Part shown: piece after piece, positions 38,523 through 50,698 of the stretch
Position numbering within the stretch: position 1 is the stretch's first letter
Layout of the letters: every line of letters starts with the position of its first letter
Assembly: GCA_030737835.1 (NCBI GenBank)
Contig: CM060857.1
Location: 14,643,496 to 14,707,495 of the forward strand
Length of the DNA: 64,000 bases
Direction: 5' to 3'
Source: Acorus gramineus
Taxonomy: Eukaryota > Streptophyta > Magnoliopsida > Acorales > Acoraceae
The notes under the pieces: model-generated
What the model was told of the DNA's origin: nothing
Databases searched by the model: none
Seen by the model: the letters and a program-made list of their open reading frames with translations, nothing else
Position numbers and translations under genes: made by a program

Positions 38523-38969
38523 TTCTCTTTCGAACGCCTTGCACGTTTCAACGGCCGTCCACAGACAGCCACCACCAGAAATTGAAGTGAACATTCTATC
38601 TGTCACAAACAAGAGTCTGTACATTGTACTCTTTGAATATAACAGGGACAATTCAGCTTCTCCTCTTTATTGGTAGCATTGATGTAACAAATAACAATGC
38701 AAACAATGTTAATTTTGATAGATTTTATAGAAGGAGAAATTTTGTCTGGGATGTCAGAGAGTTAACGCAGGAATAAAGGATTCTAAATACATTTTTTTGG
38801 GTGTTCCAATTGAAGTAACACTTAGTTTCATTTGCACAAATTTTTTTGTACAATGGCCTTTTATAATTTAGAGAGCCCCTACCATATAGTAATTAATCAT
38901 TACTAATATTAAACCACAATCTCAAAACATGGATTAAAACTCACTAAAACTAGTCTATGAGGCGGTACA

Positions 38970-39062
38970 ATTTTATTTTCACATGCGCACATCAGGCTTC
39001 AAAGCAGGGATGACCTTTAAGAGAATAGCGTCCCTTACCACCAGACCAGGAGCCCTTTATAT
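38970..39062 (-). mobile_element. Likely tRNA-derived SINE fragment
   Basis: On the minus strand, GGGCTCCTGGTCTGGTGGTA is an A-box-like start, and GGTCATCCCTGCTTTGAAGC stands where a B box is expected. The order and spacing are like those of plant SINEs. No target duplication was established. Confidence 0.5.
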
Positions 39063-39110
39063 AGCCCCATCCGTAGCCCTCACCGCTTTTTTTTTTAAAA
39101 AAAAAAAAAA

Positions 39111-39320
39111 TTTACACTCATTAATTGAAATACATATTATTAAAAAAAAGTGAAGTACACACGTAGATATACTAGTGTATTTTCTTTTTTAAAAAAATTA
39201 AAAATTAATTTTCATACAATGCAATAATACATGATACAATATGATGGTGCAGTGTATACTGCTATGTGAATATATAGACAGCTAAAAAATCATTTTTGGA
39301 CTGCAGATGAGGTTGTAAAA
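39111..39320. repeat. GATACAC-family MITE fragment
   Basis: Family phrases are visible (TTAATTGAAATACATATTATT, GAAGTACACACGTAGATATA, ATACATGATACAATATGATG) and the end GACTGCAGATGAGG resembles other copies. The ends are worn. Confidence 0.4.
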
Positions 39321-39861
39321 CGTTCTGAGTAGGCTCTTGTACAAAGGATGAAAGGCCAACGGAGACATGCAATGCAAGGATGAATTGAAAAGAAGCATTT
39401 AAAAAATTAATGGAGAGGTGGATGGTTTTATAGAAAAGAAGGTAACCGGCCATTACCATGTGCAATGCCAATGTCAACTCTCTCTCTCTCTCTCTCTTAT
39501 GGTGACACATCTCACGCAAAGTCCCTACACAGTGTGACAAAGAAGAGTCAGTTTGGCTTCACCATCAAAACATGCACACAACCAACCACTTTTCAATGGT
39601 CTCTCTAGGTGATCTATCCCCCCCTTTCATCACTTTCTGTGCTGGAGTGACTTGGAGTCCAAGTGTTCTCTCACTCAAACTCACTTTCTTTCAAAACTTC
39701 CTATAAAGCTTTTAATTGTATAAGCCGGATTTATAACAGTCACACATTCAAAGCCAGTATTTGCTTTTTAGTGGAGGAGTACTACACAACATTCACAACC
39801 CAAGAAGACAAAAAGTCCGGAGACAGTACCAATTAATAACAACACCAACATTTTCAATCGA

Positions 39862-39942
39862 ATGGATCAGATGGTGACACAGATGTTTGAGAACTACAAT
39901 GGGTTTCCTTTTGGACCTCCCAAAGAGGAGATAAATATATAG
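39862..39942 (+). CDS. Unrecognised 26-codon open frame
   Basis: The short frame starts MDQMVTQMFENYNGFPFG and ends KEEINI. Its composition is protein-like, unlike most chance frames in this AT-rich DNA, and it follows a CT/CA-rich leader-like stretch (39590-39850). I do not recognise it. It could be a small peptide gene, the first exon of something not otherwise visible, or chance. There is no donor consensus directly after it. Confidence 0.2.
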   Translation: MDQMVTQMFENYNGFPFGPPKEEINI

Positions 39943-40470
39943 AATCTATCATAATTTAATCGCAACCCTTGATAAAAAACTGACACATAACAATTTTATC
40001 ATAAGATATCAGAAGTTTTTTTGGAAAATTTGATTGGAAAAGAAACCTGTAGAACCTGATCCAAGATGACTTTGTTTCCTTTACAAGTCTTCTTTTTATG
40101 TTTTTTTTTTTTTTTTTTTCGGTGGTGGGAAAGCAAAGTTTCTCCAACTCGATCTCTTCTTTAGTTAGTGAAACAAGATTGATGGATATATAGACCAAAA
40201 TAAAAGAAGAGAAGCTCTCTTTCACTCACTTTTCTTGGAAGCAAGGGAACCTAAACACACCAACATCAATGAAAAATTAGCAAAAACAATAATCTTTTCT
40301 TTGCTTTTCTTTCCTTTCTTGTGAAACATCAAAAAGAAGAAAAAAAGAAAAACACACTATGAACTTAAAAAGAATCCAAAGAATCAATAATCACATGACC
40401 TTATAGAATTACAATTCCCCAAACCCCAATCAGTATAACAACCCAACAATAAAAATCATTTATAAGAAAA

Positions 40471-41142
40471 TCAGTAGTGGCAATCCACAAGAGCCGAGGC
40501 CGAGAAGACAAACGGCTTCGCGAACTCCCGATCATCGTCAGCCGGCGCAGGCAGGTTGAGGTCCAACAACACCACCTTCTTCGAATGGTCCGGCGATGCC
40601 GCCGCCGCCGCCGCGACGGCGTTCTGTCTGTGCCGCCTCATGTGACCACCAAGCGCCTGCCCGGACGAGAACTCCGCGCCGCAAACAGAGCAACCATGGA
40701 CCCTCGAAGACTTAACGACGGCGGAGAGAGAGAGAGACGTGTCATCCTCTGCTACGGCGGCAAAGGCGACAGCTTTCTTGTCATCGGGCGGCGCGGGCCG
40801 AGGCTTCTTGTGACTCGCGCGGTGGCCGCCGAGGGCCTGGAAGGATGGGAAGCACTTGTTGCATGTCTTGCACTCGTATACGTAGAGACCCAAATTGTTG
40901 TTCCTGTTGTTGGTGGTGTTGGTGGGCTCTGTTCGAAGTTGGGGGCCTTGGGCGAGGAGGATGAGACAGTGGGCCATGTCTTCCTCTTCTTCGGTTGAAG
41001 CGTCGGCAGCAGAAGAGGCGGAGGAAGAGCTTGATGTGGGAGGAGGAGGGGAGGAGGAGATGGAAAGGAGTCTATGCCTCTTGGTTCTCTTCCCCTTCAG
41101 CACTACATGACCCATCACTTCTTCTTGGCTTTGGCTCTCCAT
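40471..41142 (-). CDS. C2H2 zinc-finger repressor, ZAT5-like (C1-2i)
   Basis: A single-exon gene of 223 codons, as is usual for this class. The first ATG in frame is at 41142 (MESQSQ); further upstream the frame has no ATG. Order: basic patch KGKRTKRHR (17-24, nuclear localisation), L-box EEEDMAHCLILLA (52-64), zinc finger 1 with C91, C94, H107 and H111, zinc finger 2 with C151, C154, H167 and H171, and EAR motif LDLNLPA (193-199). Both fingers carry the plant QALGGH core. Such proteins bind DNA and recruit co-repressors, often in stress responses. The gene is much richer in G+C than its surroundings. The 5' flank (41200-41830) has several GA and TA runs. ZAT5 is the nearest class by length and layout; the exact ortholog is not certain. 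Confidence 0.9.
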   Translation of the reverse strand: MESQSQEEVMGHVVLKGKRTKRHRLLSISSSPPPPTSSSSSASSAADASTEEEEDMAHCLILLAQGPQLRTEPTNTTNNRNNNLGLYVYECKTCNKCFPSFQALGGHRASHKKPRPAPPDDKKAVAFAAVAEDDTSLSLSAVVKSSRVHGCSVCGAEFSSGQALGGHMRRHRQNAVAAAAAASPDHSKKVVLLDLNLPAPADDDREFAKPFVFSASALVDCHY

Positions 41143-42294
41143 GTCTTCCTTCAATTCAATTCCCCTGTTTTTTCTTTCTCTCTTTCAATTCTTATTGTGT
41201 GAGAGAGAGAGAGGGATATATTTATATATACATATAGACAGAGACAGAGAGAGGAAGGAATGAATGAATGGAGTCAAAAGCCGACCCATTGTGAAACAGT
41301 TGCCGTGAATAAGTCCGCCACAGGATCTCTTGCGGGTTTTCCAGCTTTAAAAGCTCATCTTTTGCTGGACACACCTCTGTTTTTTTGTTTATTTATGTGT
41401 GTGTGTTGAGTGTTTATGTGTGCGTGCATATGTGTGTATATATATATATATATATAGAGTATGTTTGGGTATAAGTGAAAAAGAAAAAAAATGAAATAAC
41501 GGTGAAGAGAGAGAGAGAGAGTGGTTGGTTTTTAATAAAAATAGGGTGAGGTGAGGTGGGGAATGAAAAGAGGGGATATATAGAGAGAGAGCATAACTGA
41601 AATTTGTCTATATATTGAACAGTGGACACTGGAGACCAACTAAAAAAGGGAGAGGTGGGTGTAATGTATTTGTTGTGGCCAATCACGAGCCGTTTCACAA
41701 CAGTTTTTGAAAAAAGGGTTGAGAGGGGGCCACGATAAAGCCATGTTAAACCTCACTCGAATTCTTACAAAAATAGTGTGTTTTTTTGTGAGAGAGAAAG
41801 TTAGAGAGAGAGAGAGAGAGATTTGGTTGGCACTGTGGCAAAACCTATTGCTTTCCTCTAACGATTCCCTTTTGATAGTATTGGACTGCATGCCTAGAAC
41901 CACGAAGTTTGCGCTGCCTCCTTTAATTTGTTTATTTTTTTTTCAATATTTTTCTTTTTTTTTAAGAAATTTAAATTGGATATAAAATGGTGAATAAATG
42001 AATTATACCAAATGTACTGTGTAATGATTAGCTGACAGAGGTGTTTCCTTTTTAATCAAATATACCAATCTGAGGTGCTTTCTCTTAATTTTTTTACAAT
42101 TCCGTTTACAGTCTTATATACCTTGTTAGTAGCTTACACTACATCAAAAAAATAATTATACTTTTTATAAATGAGTTTGGACAATTCATTTTTTTATAAC
42201 ATGTGTACATCATCAAATGTGATATACTATTTTTATTTTAAAAAATCAAAACATGTGAGAGCTACATTTGAAACTGTAAAACTTAACATTTTCC

Positions 42295-42510
42295 TCTCCC
42301 CAAGCCCCGAACCTCCAGATCTCTTACTCGAGCCCTGGGTAAGACGTCTCTTCTACCCAGGCCGATGGTACCGCATGTTCTCTTGTTATTTTGGTTTTTA
42401 GGTTCTCTTAGTTTGGTCCCCTTTCTTATCCCCTACCCCGTTCAGAGTTTGTAATTCGATTCTCAGTAATAAAATCCGATAACAAATTTCTACATTTGCT
42501 TAAAAAAAAA
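42295..42510 (+). mobile_element. Poly(A)-tailed retroposed insertion (LINE-type)
   Basis: The insert begins TCTCCCCAAGCCCCGAACC and ends in an A-run (42502-42510). It is flanked by direct repeats AACTTAACATTTTCC at 42280-42294 and 42511-42525, extendable by two A on the left. A perfect 15-17-bp duplication plus poly(A) is the mark of LINE machinery. The body has no reading frame I recognise. It is probably a 5'-truncated LINE tail or a SINE. The intact duplication suggests a young insertion. Confidence 0.8.
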
Positions 42511-43383
42511 AACTTAACATTTTCCCTTCAAATTTTAGATCTCTCTCAAGGGTTAGTAGGAGTATAAGTGGCATCAACATGTGGTGTATAAACCAAAACA
42601 GTCAGAAAACATTTCATTATCACCCATCAACAGCTACACCATCCAAAGCAAGGACAACTCCATTCACTCACAAGTAACCTAATACAATGAACAGACGGTG
42701 GTGATGGATCAATAATGGGGTTAGATGAAGAGGGTATATATACATAATATATATATTTATATATACATTAGCAAGTCACAAGAGGGGAGAGATTCTTGGC
42801 GTAGTTAGAGATTGGTTTGTTGTGTGAAGCACGTAAGGCAAAGCCAGCACAGAAGAAACATTAGGTAGTGGCAGGAAGGAAGGCAAGCATATTGGTTGGT
42901 GAAGTATGGTTTTCCTCTCATCCTTCACTATACACCTCAATCAAACACACTACTTGTCCCTCTTTTTATTTTTAAAAATATAAAATAGTACCTTCTCTAA
43001 CTAGGCACAACCAATACAAACTTGATTAGTTAATGATACATATGGAGTAGGAACCTAAATAGTAGGCATCACTTACAACATTAGAGAGAGTTAGCTTGTG
43101 ATCCACACACACACACCAAGCAAAATTATCTTTTTGGTTAGAATTAAGGATTTATTCCTATAAGTCACAAGTTTTTTCAATTAATATAAAGTCCAATAAA
43201 CAATAAAGTCCACCCAAACAATAGTGGCATGGAACAAAAATTCAGTGTGTTGAGTGAACTTTCTCCATGACTTGGCCCCAATCATTTTCTTGGCTTCTAT
43301 TATTGGATTTTGGGATCGGACTTGGTGGCGTGGTGTATGGAGTCAATCACTTCTTTATTCTCTCTTTATTCATGTAACACAAA

Positions 43384-43412
43384 ATAATAATAATAATAAT
43401 AATAATAATAAT
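43384..43412 (+). repeat. (AAT)n microsatellite
   Basis: About ten perfect AAT units occur in an otherwise ordinary intergenic stretch. Confidence 0.95.
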
Positions 43413-46400
43413 CTTTTCTTCTTTCACTTGTGTTTATGGGGACAACAGTTGGGGCATGATTCATGGCTGTTGATGTGATTCTCTTGTGCCATGTGATTTT
43501 ATTTTATTTTATTTTTGGGTGGGGGTTGCAGGAGTGGCAAGGAAGAACAAAAAAACAATAGGAAACAAAAAACAGAAAACAACGTGAGTTGCACGTAGAC
43601 AATAGTGATGTTACAGGGATATCTACATCTATATATATATGTGGACTTTTCTTTTTTTTTTTGCAGTTTATGAGGGAAGTGCTACTGCTACTCCCATCTT
43701 TTAGTAGTTCACTTCATCTGATCCAATGCGGACCATCAAATTATGTGATGACAACCACATCCAACTACATTTCTTCTAGGTCTCTGACTCCATTCAATGT
43801 GCCAAAAAAATAATTGTGACTTAGAGCTTTTTGGATAGTGAAAAAAATATATCCAAGAGTGAATAATTCAGGCTCCATTCAGTGAGATCACTGTGTAAAT
43901 GGGTATGTCTTGAACTATTGCACTGCTATTTAACCAAAAGATAAAACACAAAATCAAGCATTGATTAACAAAAACATTTTTCTAGTGGTGGTGGTGGTGA
44001 CTGGTGAGGGTGTGGTCGTGGGAGTGATGTTTTATTGTTTGGAGTACCATATATGAAATGAAATGGAAGTATCAAAACCACCTTTTTAGACATTGACATG
44101 GTACCCACTCCACCCAAGATTAGGTTTCTTTCTCTCTCACACAGACACTTCTCTCACTCATAACACATCTACTCTCACTTACCTCACATTTTCACAATTT
44201 TATCTCCCAAAATATGAATCAATTCTTGGCTTTTTTATAAGATATCTAAGACGTGATTTTGATGAATTGGTTGAGCCTTTATGTGTGTGTTTTCATGCCA
44301 AGAAAAAAAAAAACCGTAAAAGAACCTATAAATATTGGTAGGTTGCAATTCCATCATATGTGGGGCTATCATCATCTTCTTCTATTTGGAGATAAACTCA
44401 GCAAAAGAGGGTAATCTTAGGGCTTTGAATCAAGAATTATTGAATCATCAATTCATCATATACAACCAACTGGTATGTTGGATACACATCAGTGTAGTAG
44501 GCTCTTCTTGGTGGTGATCTCACTTTTTTTCTTTTTCTTTTTTTGCTCTCTACCCCCAAAATGTCAAACCCAGGGTAATGATACAAAAATCATGACCTCA
44601 TCTCAGATTATTGTTCATTTATAATCTTATTTTTATTAGGTTGCACCAATACATGATAACATAGAGGGAAAACCATTTGGATATGTGCGATGGAGCCCAA
44701 TGGGTGTGAGAGACGAGCCAAAATAAACTTTGATGGTGACATTAATGAGGAATACACTGACTGCACATGTAAACCAAGGAAAAATGATTCATGTAACTTA
44801 CTTCAACTTTTGACTATTATTAGGAGGGGAACCCATCTACCAAACAGGTTTCACTTACTAGCTTTTGCTAATTAGACATCCTCAAATAGAGCTTTCAAGT
44901 GAAGTTTCCTTGTTCTTTATGCCAACCTACTCCATCTAAAGTTTAGGTGGATTGGCCTCCCAATATAGCGTTATATACTTGCCGAACATAAAACGATTCG
45001 ATCAAGTATCAAGTGACGGGTAATTTTCACCGTGACTTCAAAAATATCAGGTGGTGAGGCTCACAAAATGGCACGTTTTGGACTTGTTTTTTTAGGGGAA
45101 GAAGATTGGTATCTTCACCTTCCGGCTTCCATTGTGTTTTTCATTACTTGTGTGTGTGTGTGTGCGCGCGTTTTTTTTTCTTTCTTTTTTGAGAATTATA
45201 TGGGAGAATCATATTTCAAGAAACTCCAAAAAAAAAAAAAAAAAAAAAGGAGTCAGAGAGATCTCCTTACAAATTAATTAACAAAAACAAAAATATAATG
45301 AATTATAAGAGAACCAAGAATGCATTATCCCTTTCCCCAAACGTCACCCAACATAGAGCCCTGCGAAGGCTCCTCTAAAATAAATTTGACCCAATCCGAT
45401 GGCATTGAAGAAATCACCATCCAAGCGTTTTTTCAATATACTCTTTTATGCATGAAAATTCCTTCGTTACGCGGACCAACACGTAGCATGAGGAACCATC
45501 CATTGAAATTTCGCTCTATTGCTTTTATCACCTTGCTTCCGACGATCTTGAAACCACCTCCACATTCAAAAAATATTATGCGATATGTTTGGGGTGTGTG
45601 TTGAACTAGAAAGTCACATTTGCATGCCGATAACTCATCAAGAGATGGGATCCAATACCGGACGAACACTAATGGGATCGAGTTCCTATTGGATTCTATC
45701 AGTGTTCATCAGTCTTCAATAAAGGATTGACACGTCTAAAATTATCACGGAACTCACACATGTCAGTTCCTTATTAGAGACTGACGAGCACTCATGAAAT
45801 TTAAGACCGATTAGATCTCATCCTATTTGTTGAGTAATATATTTGTATGTAATCTAAGACATTTCTACTACAGGAACCTGTAATCCATTGAGAGGCGGTG
45901 GATTGGGCTAACCAAGAGCTGAATAAACCTATGTGATGCGAGAGAGAGGTATGTCTACGATATGGTTTAATCTCACATCCCATAGGAGAGGATAATATAT
46001 TGCTTATAAATGAACATAATCTACAAGAATCACATTCTTCCCATCATTTCAATATGCTGATCACATCAAAATCAAATAGAATTTCTCCATAAAACATAAA
46101 ATATAGACATACACATCTAGCCTAAGGTCTATCTTGTGACACATTAAATTCATTGATAATCCTCCACAAATAGGACCATTTCAGTTTCAATTGTGTGGTG
46201 TGGATAAGTATGGTTTCTTACATCATGCTCATAGACATACTCCTCCTTACCAATTCAGTTTAAAGTCATTCTCTATGTTTAATTTATTTTTGTTCTTTTT
46301 GGACTCCCTTGCCCACCAACTAAAAAGAAATATTTTTTTCTTGTCTACCTAAAACCACCTTGGCCGGCCATGGTGACATTACCTAAAAGAAACTTTTGAC

Positions 46401-47185
46401 AACAACTAGCTTGGATGAATAATGTTAGGAAGAAAATGGATTCAAACAATGAATTTGAATCCAATAAAAAATACAGGTCGATGTAAGGAAAAATCAACAA
46501 AAAAGACGCCATTTTTTATTTTAAAAAAGGTACAAAAATACAGAAAAGGGGTATTTGAGGCATTGTGAGCTTCTAAATTGTCAGTTTACATGGATATATA
46601 TCATCACCGGAGTGAATTTCCCGAATAATGAGCCATTGGTCCCGTGATGAATCTTCATTTCCCAATGACTCAAATTCAGTTTGCACCAACAGAAAGATGA
46701 CAAAAACATTCAGATTAACACAGTTCAAGTAAGCACACAATCATTTAAAAAAAAACAATATTGATGAAAACAAGTATAGATGCTGATCAATCAGACAAGA
46801 AAGCGCAGAACTTTTTATTACATAGAGCTCAATTTAAGACTCAAGATCATTTGAAAGAAAAATCTTCATAGAGCACTTAACAATTGACATCTGGTCTACT
46901 CAAGCAAATAAACCAACAGAACATCTCCCAAGGAAAAAAAACACTAAAAATCATATAACAGAAATATGAGACTGCCTTCATATCCATTTCTTTTAAATAT
47001 AACCAATCAGTATAAACTAAAAACTTAAGTCTACCAAAAAAAAAAAATTAACTGTTTCAAAAACCAGTTTTAGGAAGCGTACTCAATGTTTTGATACCCT
47101 TTCTCCATGTATGGCACAGCAGAGGTGTTGAACAAATGATGCAGCTACCATCCAAAAAAACACTTCAGCTGAATGTTAGAAACTC

Positions 47186-50100
47186 CTATTTGCTATCCGA
47201 TGAATCAGGAGAAGTTGCCTCCACCGCAGCTGCTTCCAAAACTCCCCTAACTTCTGTCCCCTGATCTGAAAGCTCAGCAGGAGTCTGCCAACATACACAT
47301 TATTAATTAGCAGCTGCAACTGCAACATTCAATGAAGAAGAAAAACGAAGAAGATGACGTTATGATTCAGAGTAGGGCGATGAGTTGTGCTAACCTTTTC
47401 AAAAATATTCAACTTGTTAGGAGAAGCACCGTTCATCAGCAACAGACGAACAACATCCAAGTGCTCTCCTCTAGCCGCGTGATGAAGAGGCTTTATATGG
47501 CAGAAATTAATGAATGTAAGCCAGACATATATTCAAAATCGGTAAAGACCTATCAAATATTAAGGCTCACTCACCGTTTCACCCTCAGAATCTGTGGTAT
47601 CTAGCATATGCCTCACTTTCTCTGGGCTCTTAGCAGCATCAATCAAGAATTGAACAATTTGAATGAATCCTGCAAATGTTACTGGTAAATGGACCACATT
47701 TTGATACAGACTGCAATGCTTTTACATGATAATTATTTATACCTCCTGCACATGCATCGTGTATAGGAAGCGCCCCTTCCTCATCTTTGGACTCCAAGCT
47801 AGCTCCTCTTTCCATCAGTAGCTGCGGTAGAAAAATGTGCACATCTTGGTCAACGTACCCAATTCACCGAAAAGCTAACTAAAAAAGGTTCAACTACCTA
47901 AATGTCCAACCTGAACACATGAGAGGTGGCCATAGAGGCAGCACAAATGAAGAGCGGTATCCCCATCTTCAATTGGGTGATCAATATTGATATTCAGAGT
48001 ATCTGCATTAATATAATAACAGAAATACTTGTGCCTATCAAGTGGAATGATTTGGCATAGTGCCTAAAATGCAGGTAAAAAGATGAATTATTTCCATTTT
48101 TATCCATAAATATGATGCAAGTGCCACAAATTTGAAGGCATAAACAAGTTCACTTAGATTCACTCGAAGGAAACATTTTAATCAAGTTAATTATATGTCA
48201 CACATATGCTGAAAAAGTAAATTACAGAATTAAAAGGGTACCTTACTAAGAGTGAAACTTTAGACATGAATAAGAAAGGATCAAAGACTATACAGGTAAT
48301 AACAAATGGACAACAGATTGTACTAGTTTAATCTTAGATGCACTGCAAAAGATGAGGATGCAAAACACGGTTTAGGTGCTTAATCCTTGTCAGCGCCCAA
48401 AATATTCAGAAACATAAATTTGTACTCCATCCCAACCAATATCTAATTTTGTTCACATCAGCTCATCAAGTAATATTTTCCCCGTGTATTTTAATATTAC
48501 AAACACACTATTTTTTTACCCAGTTTTTGTCCACTCCAAACATCTGAACATCATCCCTGAAGACTAAAGAGCTCCTACTTTCAACAGTATTACATAGGGC
48601 ACCCCACTGGAAGGGTTGAACAACAAAGATGCCTCAGTTCTCATCTTTGTACTTCGGACCAATTTAGACACTTTTGTTGACCAAGATTGATACAGGTTTT
48701 TTTCAGCAAGTTACCATAAAATATATTTTGTCTAACCCACAATCTAGTATTACAATAATATAACTAAAAGATTGTGTCTGACAAAATTGGCATGAGCAGG
48801 TCACACTGACCTCATCAAGATACTTAACATCAAGGTTTGTTCAGTAAACTTCTTTTGTTGATGGATTTCTGTAAAACTCAAATACTTTATCAGCACGATA
48901 TCATCCCGAATTCTTTCTGAAAACTTGGAACACTTGATCTCTAGAACCTCCTATCCTAAATTAGAATCACTTAAGAAAATGTATGTCCTTTTAATACCAC
49001 ATGCAATCAAGTCATTTAGGTTTCTCCATCAAACTCAAATCCATATTCCTTCTTTAATGGTGTTGGTGTTGGCTTATAGCAACCACTTAGATACCACCTT
49101 TGTCATATTCATATATACAGATAATAATTAAAAGAAGGATGAAAATGATCAAGTGCGGTAGGAACTCCAATTCCCAATTGGACCTTAGCAATGCAAGTGA
49201 ACATAGGCGAGAGTGTTCAGAACCAATCCCGTTCGTGACCCAGAATAGGCATCATTTTGCACAGATTATTTAGGTAATAATTTATGCTATAAAGTCCAAA
49301 GATTACAAACAGAAAATGAGTATCACAATAAGCATTATGAATTTCCGCATCACACAACTCCATTAGAAGCCAACTGAGTAGTTCCGTGACATGAACAATA
49401 CAAAAACACGGGACAAAGGCCTTATATATATAAAAAAAAGGTCACACGGATATGTATGGACATCCTTTTCCAGTTCAAATCACTGTGTTTCAATCGGTTT
49501 GCTCAAGTTCAAAAACTAGAAAACAAAATAATATCAAAGTTTTCATTAAATGTTGCAGTACTGAAACTTCTGGGAACTAATAATGTCCTAACCATTTTCC
49601 ACTCCTTTGTCTCCACCATCACATGATATGGTTCATGAAGCAGGCTTAATATTGTTTGATAAATGCTATGTAGTTGAAGATCAAAAATGCATATATAAAA
49701 AAATACCACAGAGAAAAAGAAAGTTCTACGAATTCTAAAATCAACGTTTGAAGCCTGTGTTAATCAATTACTAATTACAGACAGAAGAATAGATTTTATC
49801 CACAAGCAGTAGGTCCAATTTGTTGGTTATGCAGGGAAACACATTAGGAATGAAAATCTATTATTACGTAAAAATATTGTCATACAAATCTTTATACTCT
49901 CTCTACTATACAAATGATTAAGATCTCTCACAGAGGCTACATTAACACAGTCAGTGAGGTCGGATCAGGCTGGAAAAAAAAAATAGAGATAAAGCTAAAA
50001 TTCAACCTCTAATAACACATTTTATGTTTTCAGGCAGTTCCATGACATGTGGAAAGACACAAGCATTAGTTCTCAAGCATTTAAGGAATTACATATATTG

Positions 50101-50698
50101 CATTGATGGAAAAGTTCAAAATTAAGAAGCACAAATTAATCAATATAAATTCTACATGCATTCATCATTCATCACAGACATCTAATATTCCAATTGCGCA
50201 GATGACATTATCACTAATTTCAACAACTTTGCTCATCTCGATGACCAAACAATGAGTAAAAAGTTCCTAAACCATCATAATATCATACCGAACAACATAA
50301 ATGTTTCTCATAAAAAAAAGGGATAATTCACTTCGGTCAAGTACGGACACACAATCAAGAACACACGCAAAATTTGTCTAAATTAGTTCAACTGCGTACA
50401 GATCACACAACAAAATATTAGGATCAAATGTGAAATCATGAGGGTTTTCGGATTTACCAAGGCCGTCGCGTAGGGCATCGGCATCGCCGGTCCGAAGTGC
50501 TTTGGCGATCGGACGGAGATGCTTAGGGACTATCTCTTCTTCTTCTTCGTCATCGTCTTCTTCCTCTTCCTCTTCATCTTCGTAGTCGTCTTCCTCTTCC
50601 ACTCCTCTGTCTCCGTCTGATGCGAACCTCTGTGCGGCGGCGAGGTCCTCCTCGACTCCGTCGTCGTCGCTTTCGTCGATCAGCTCGGGAACGGCCAT
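47186..50698 (-). CDS. Acidic ankyrin-repeat protein
   Basis: Six minus-strand exons join in phase to about 233 residues: 50698-50458, 48002-47911, 47821-47743, 47669-47575, 47490-47395 and 47284-47186. Residues 1-56 are strongly acidic, with an almost pure Asp/Glu run at about 33-56, then VPKHLRPIAKALRTGDADAL. Ankyrin repeats follow at about 92-124 (GDTALHLCCLYGHLSCVQ), 126-158 (GALPIHDACAGGFIQIVQFL) and 166-198 (GETPLHHAARGEHLDVVRLL), with a partial last one (TPAEL). Ankyrin repeats bind other proteins; the partner here is unknown. No signal peptide or membrane segment is seen. The acidic N-terminus hints at a nuclear or histone-like partner, which is inference only. Intron 1 is 2455 bases long and shows no element I can name. 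All introns are GT-AG. Confidence 0.88.

Larger units (their letters stand above)
34869..40470. other. Intergenic stretch with twin foldback elements
   Basis: No confident gene lies here. The first bases hold the RabE leader (GA-rich). Positions 35040-35170 have worn GATACAC-family phrases. Two related foldback elements occupy about 37287-37803 and 38060-38522. A SINE-like unit lies at about 38970-39062 and a MITE fragment at 39111-39320. A tiny open frame is at 39862-39942. The rest (35200-37280) shows nothing I recognise. Confidence 0.55.
41143..47185. other. Intergenic stretch with microsatellites
   Basis: No gene is supported. The zinc-finger promoter side has GA runs (41205-41215, 41508-41521, 41805-41820) and a TA run (41437-41456). 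A LINE-type insertion lies at 42295-42510, an (AAT)10 run at 43384-43412 and a GT/CG run at 45147-45170. At 45300-45670 the minus strand has a few hundred bases with protein-like codon use (NFNGWFLMLRVGPRNEG) that I cannot assign; it may be a worn element fragment. The rest shows nothing recognisable. Confidence 0.55.

Noticed and set aside
40477-40998. Open frame of 173 codons on the plus strand
   Set aside because: It is antisense to the ZAT-type zinc-finger gene and Arg-rich; a shadow of a GC-rich coding region.
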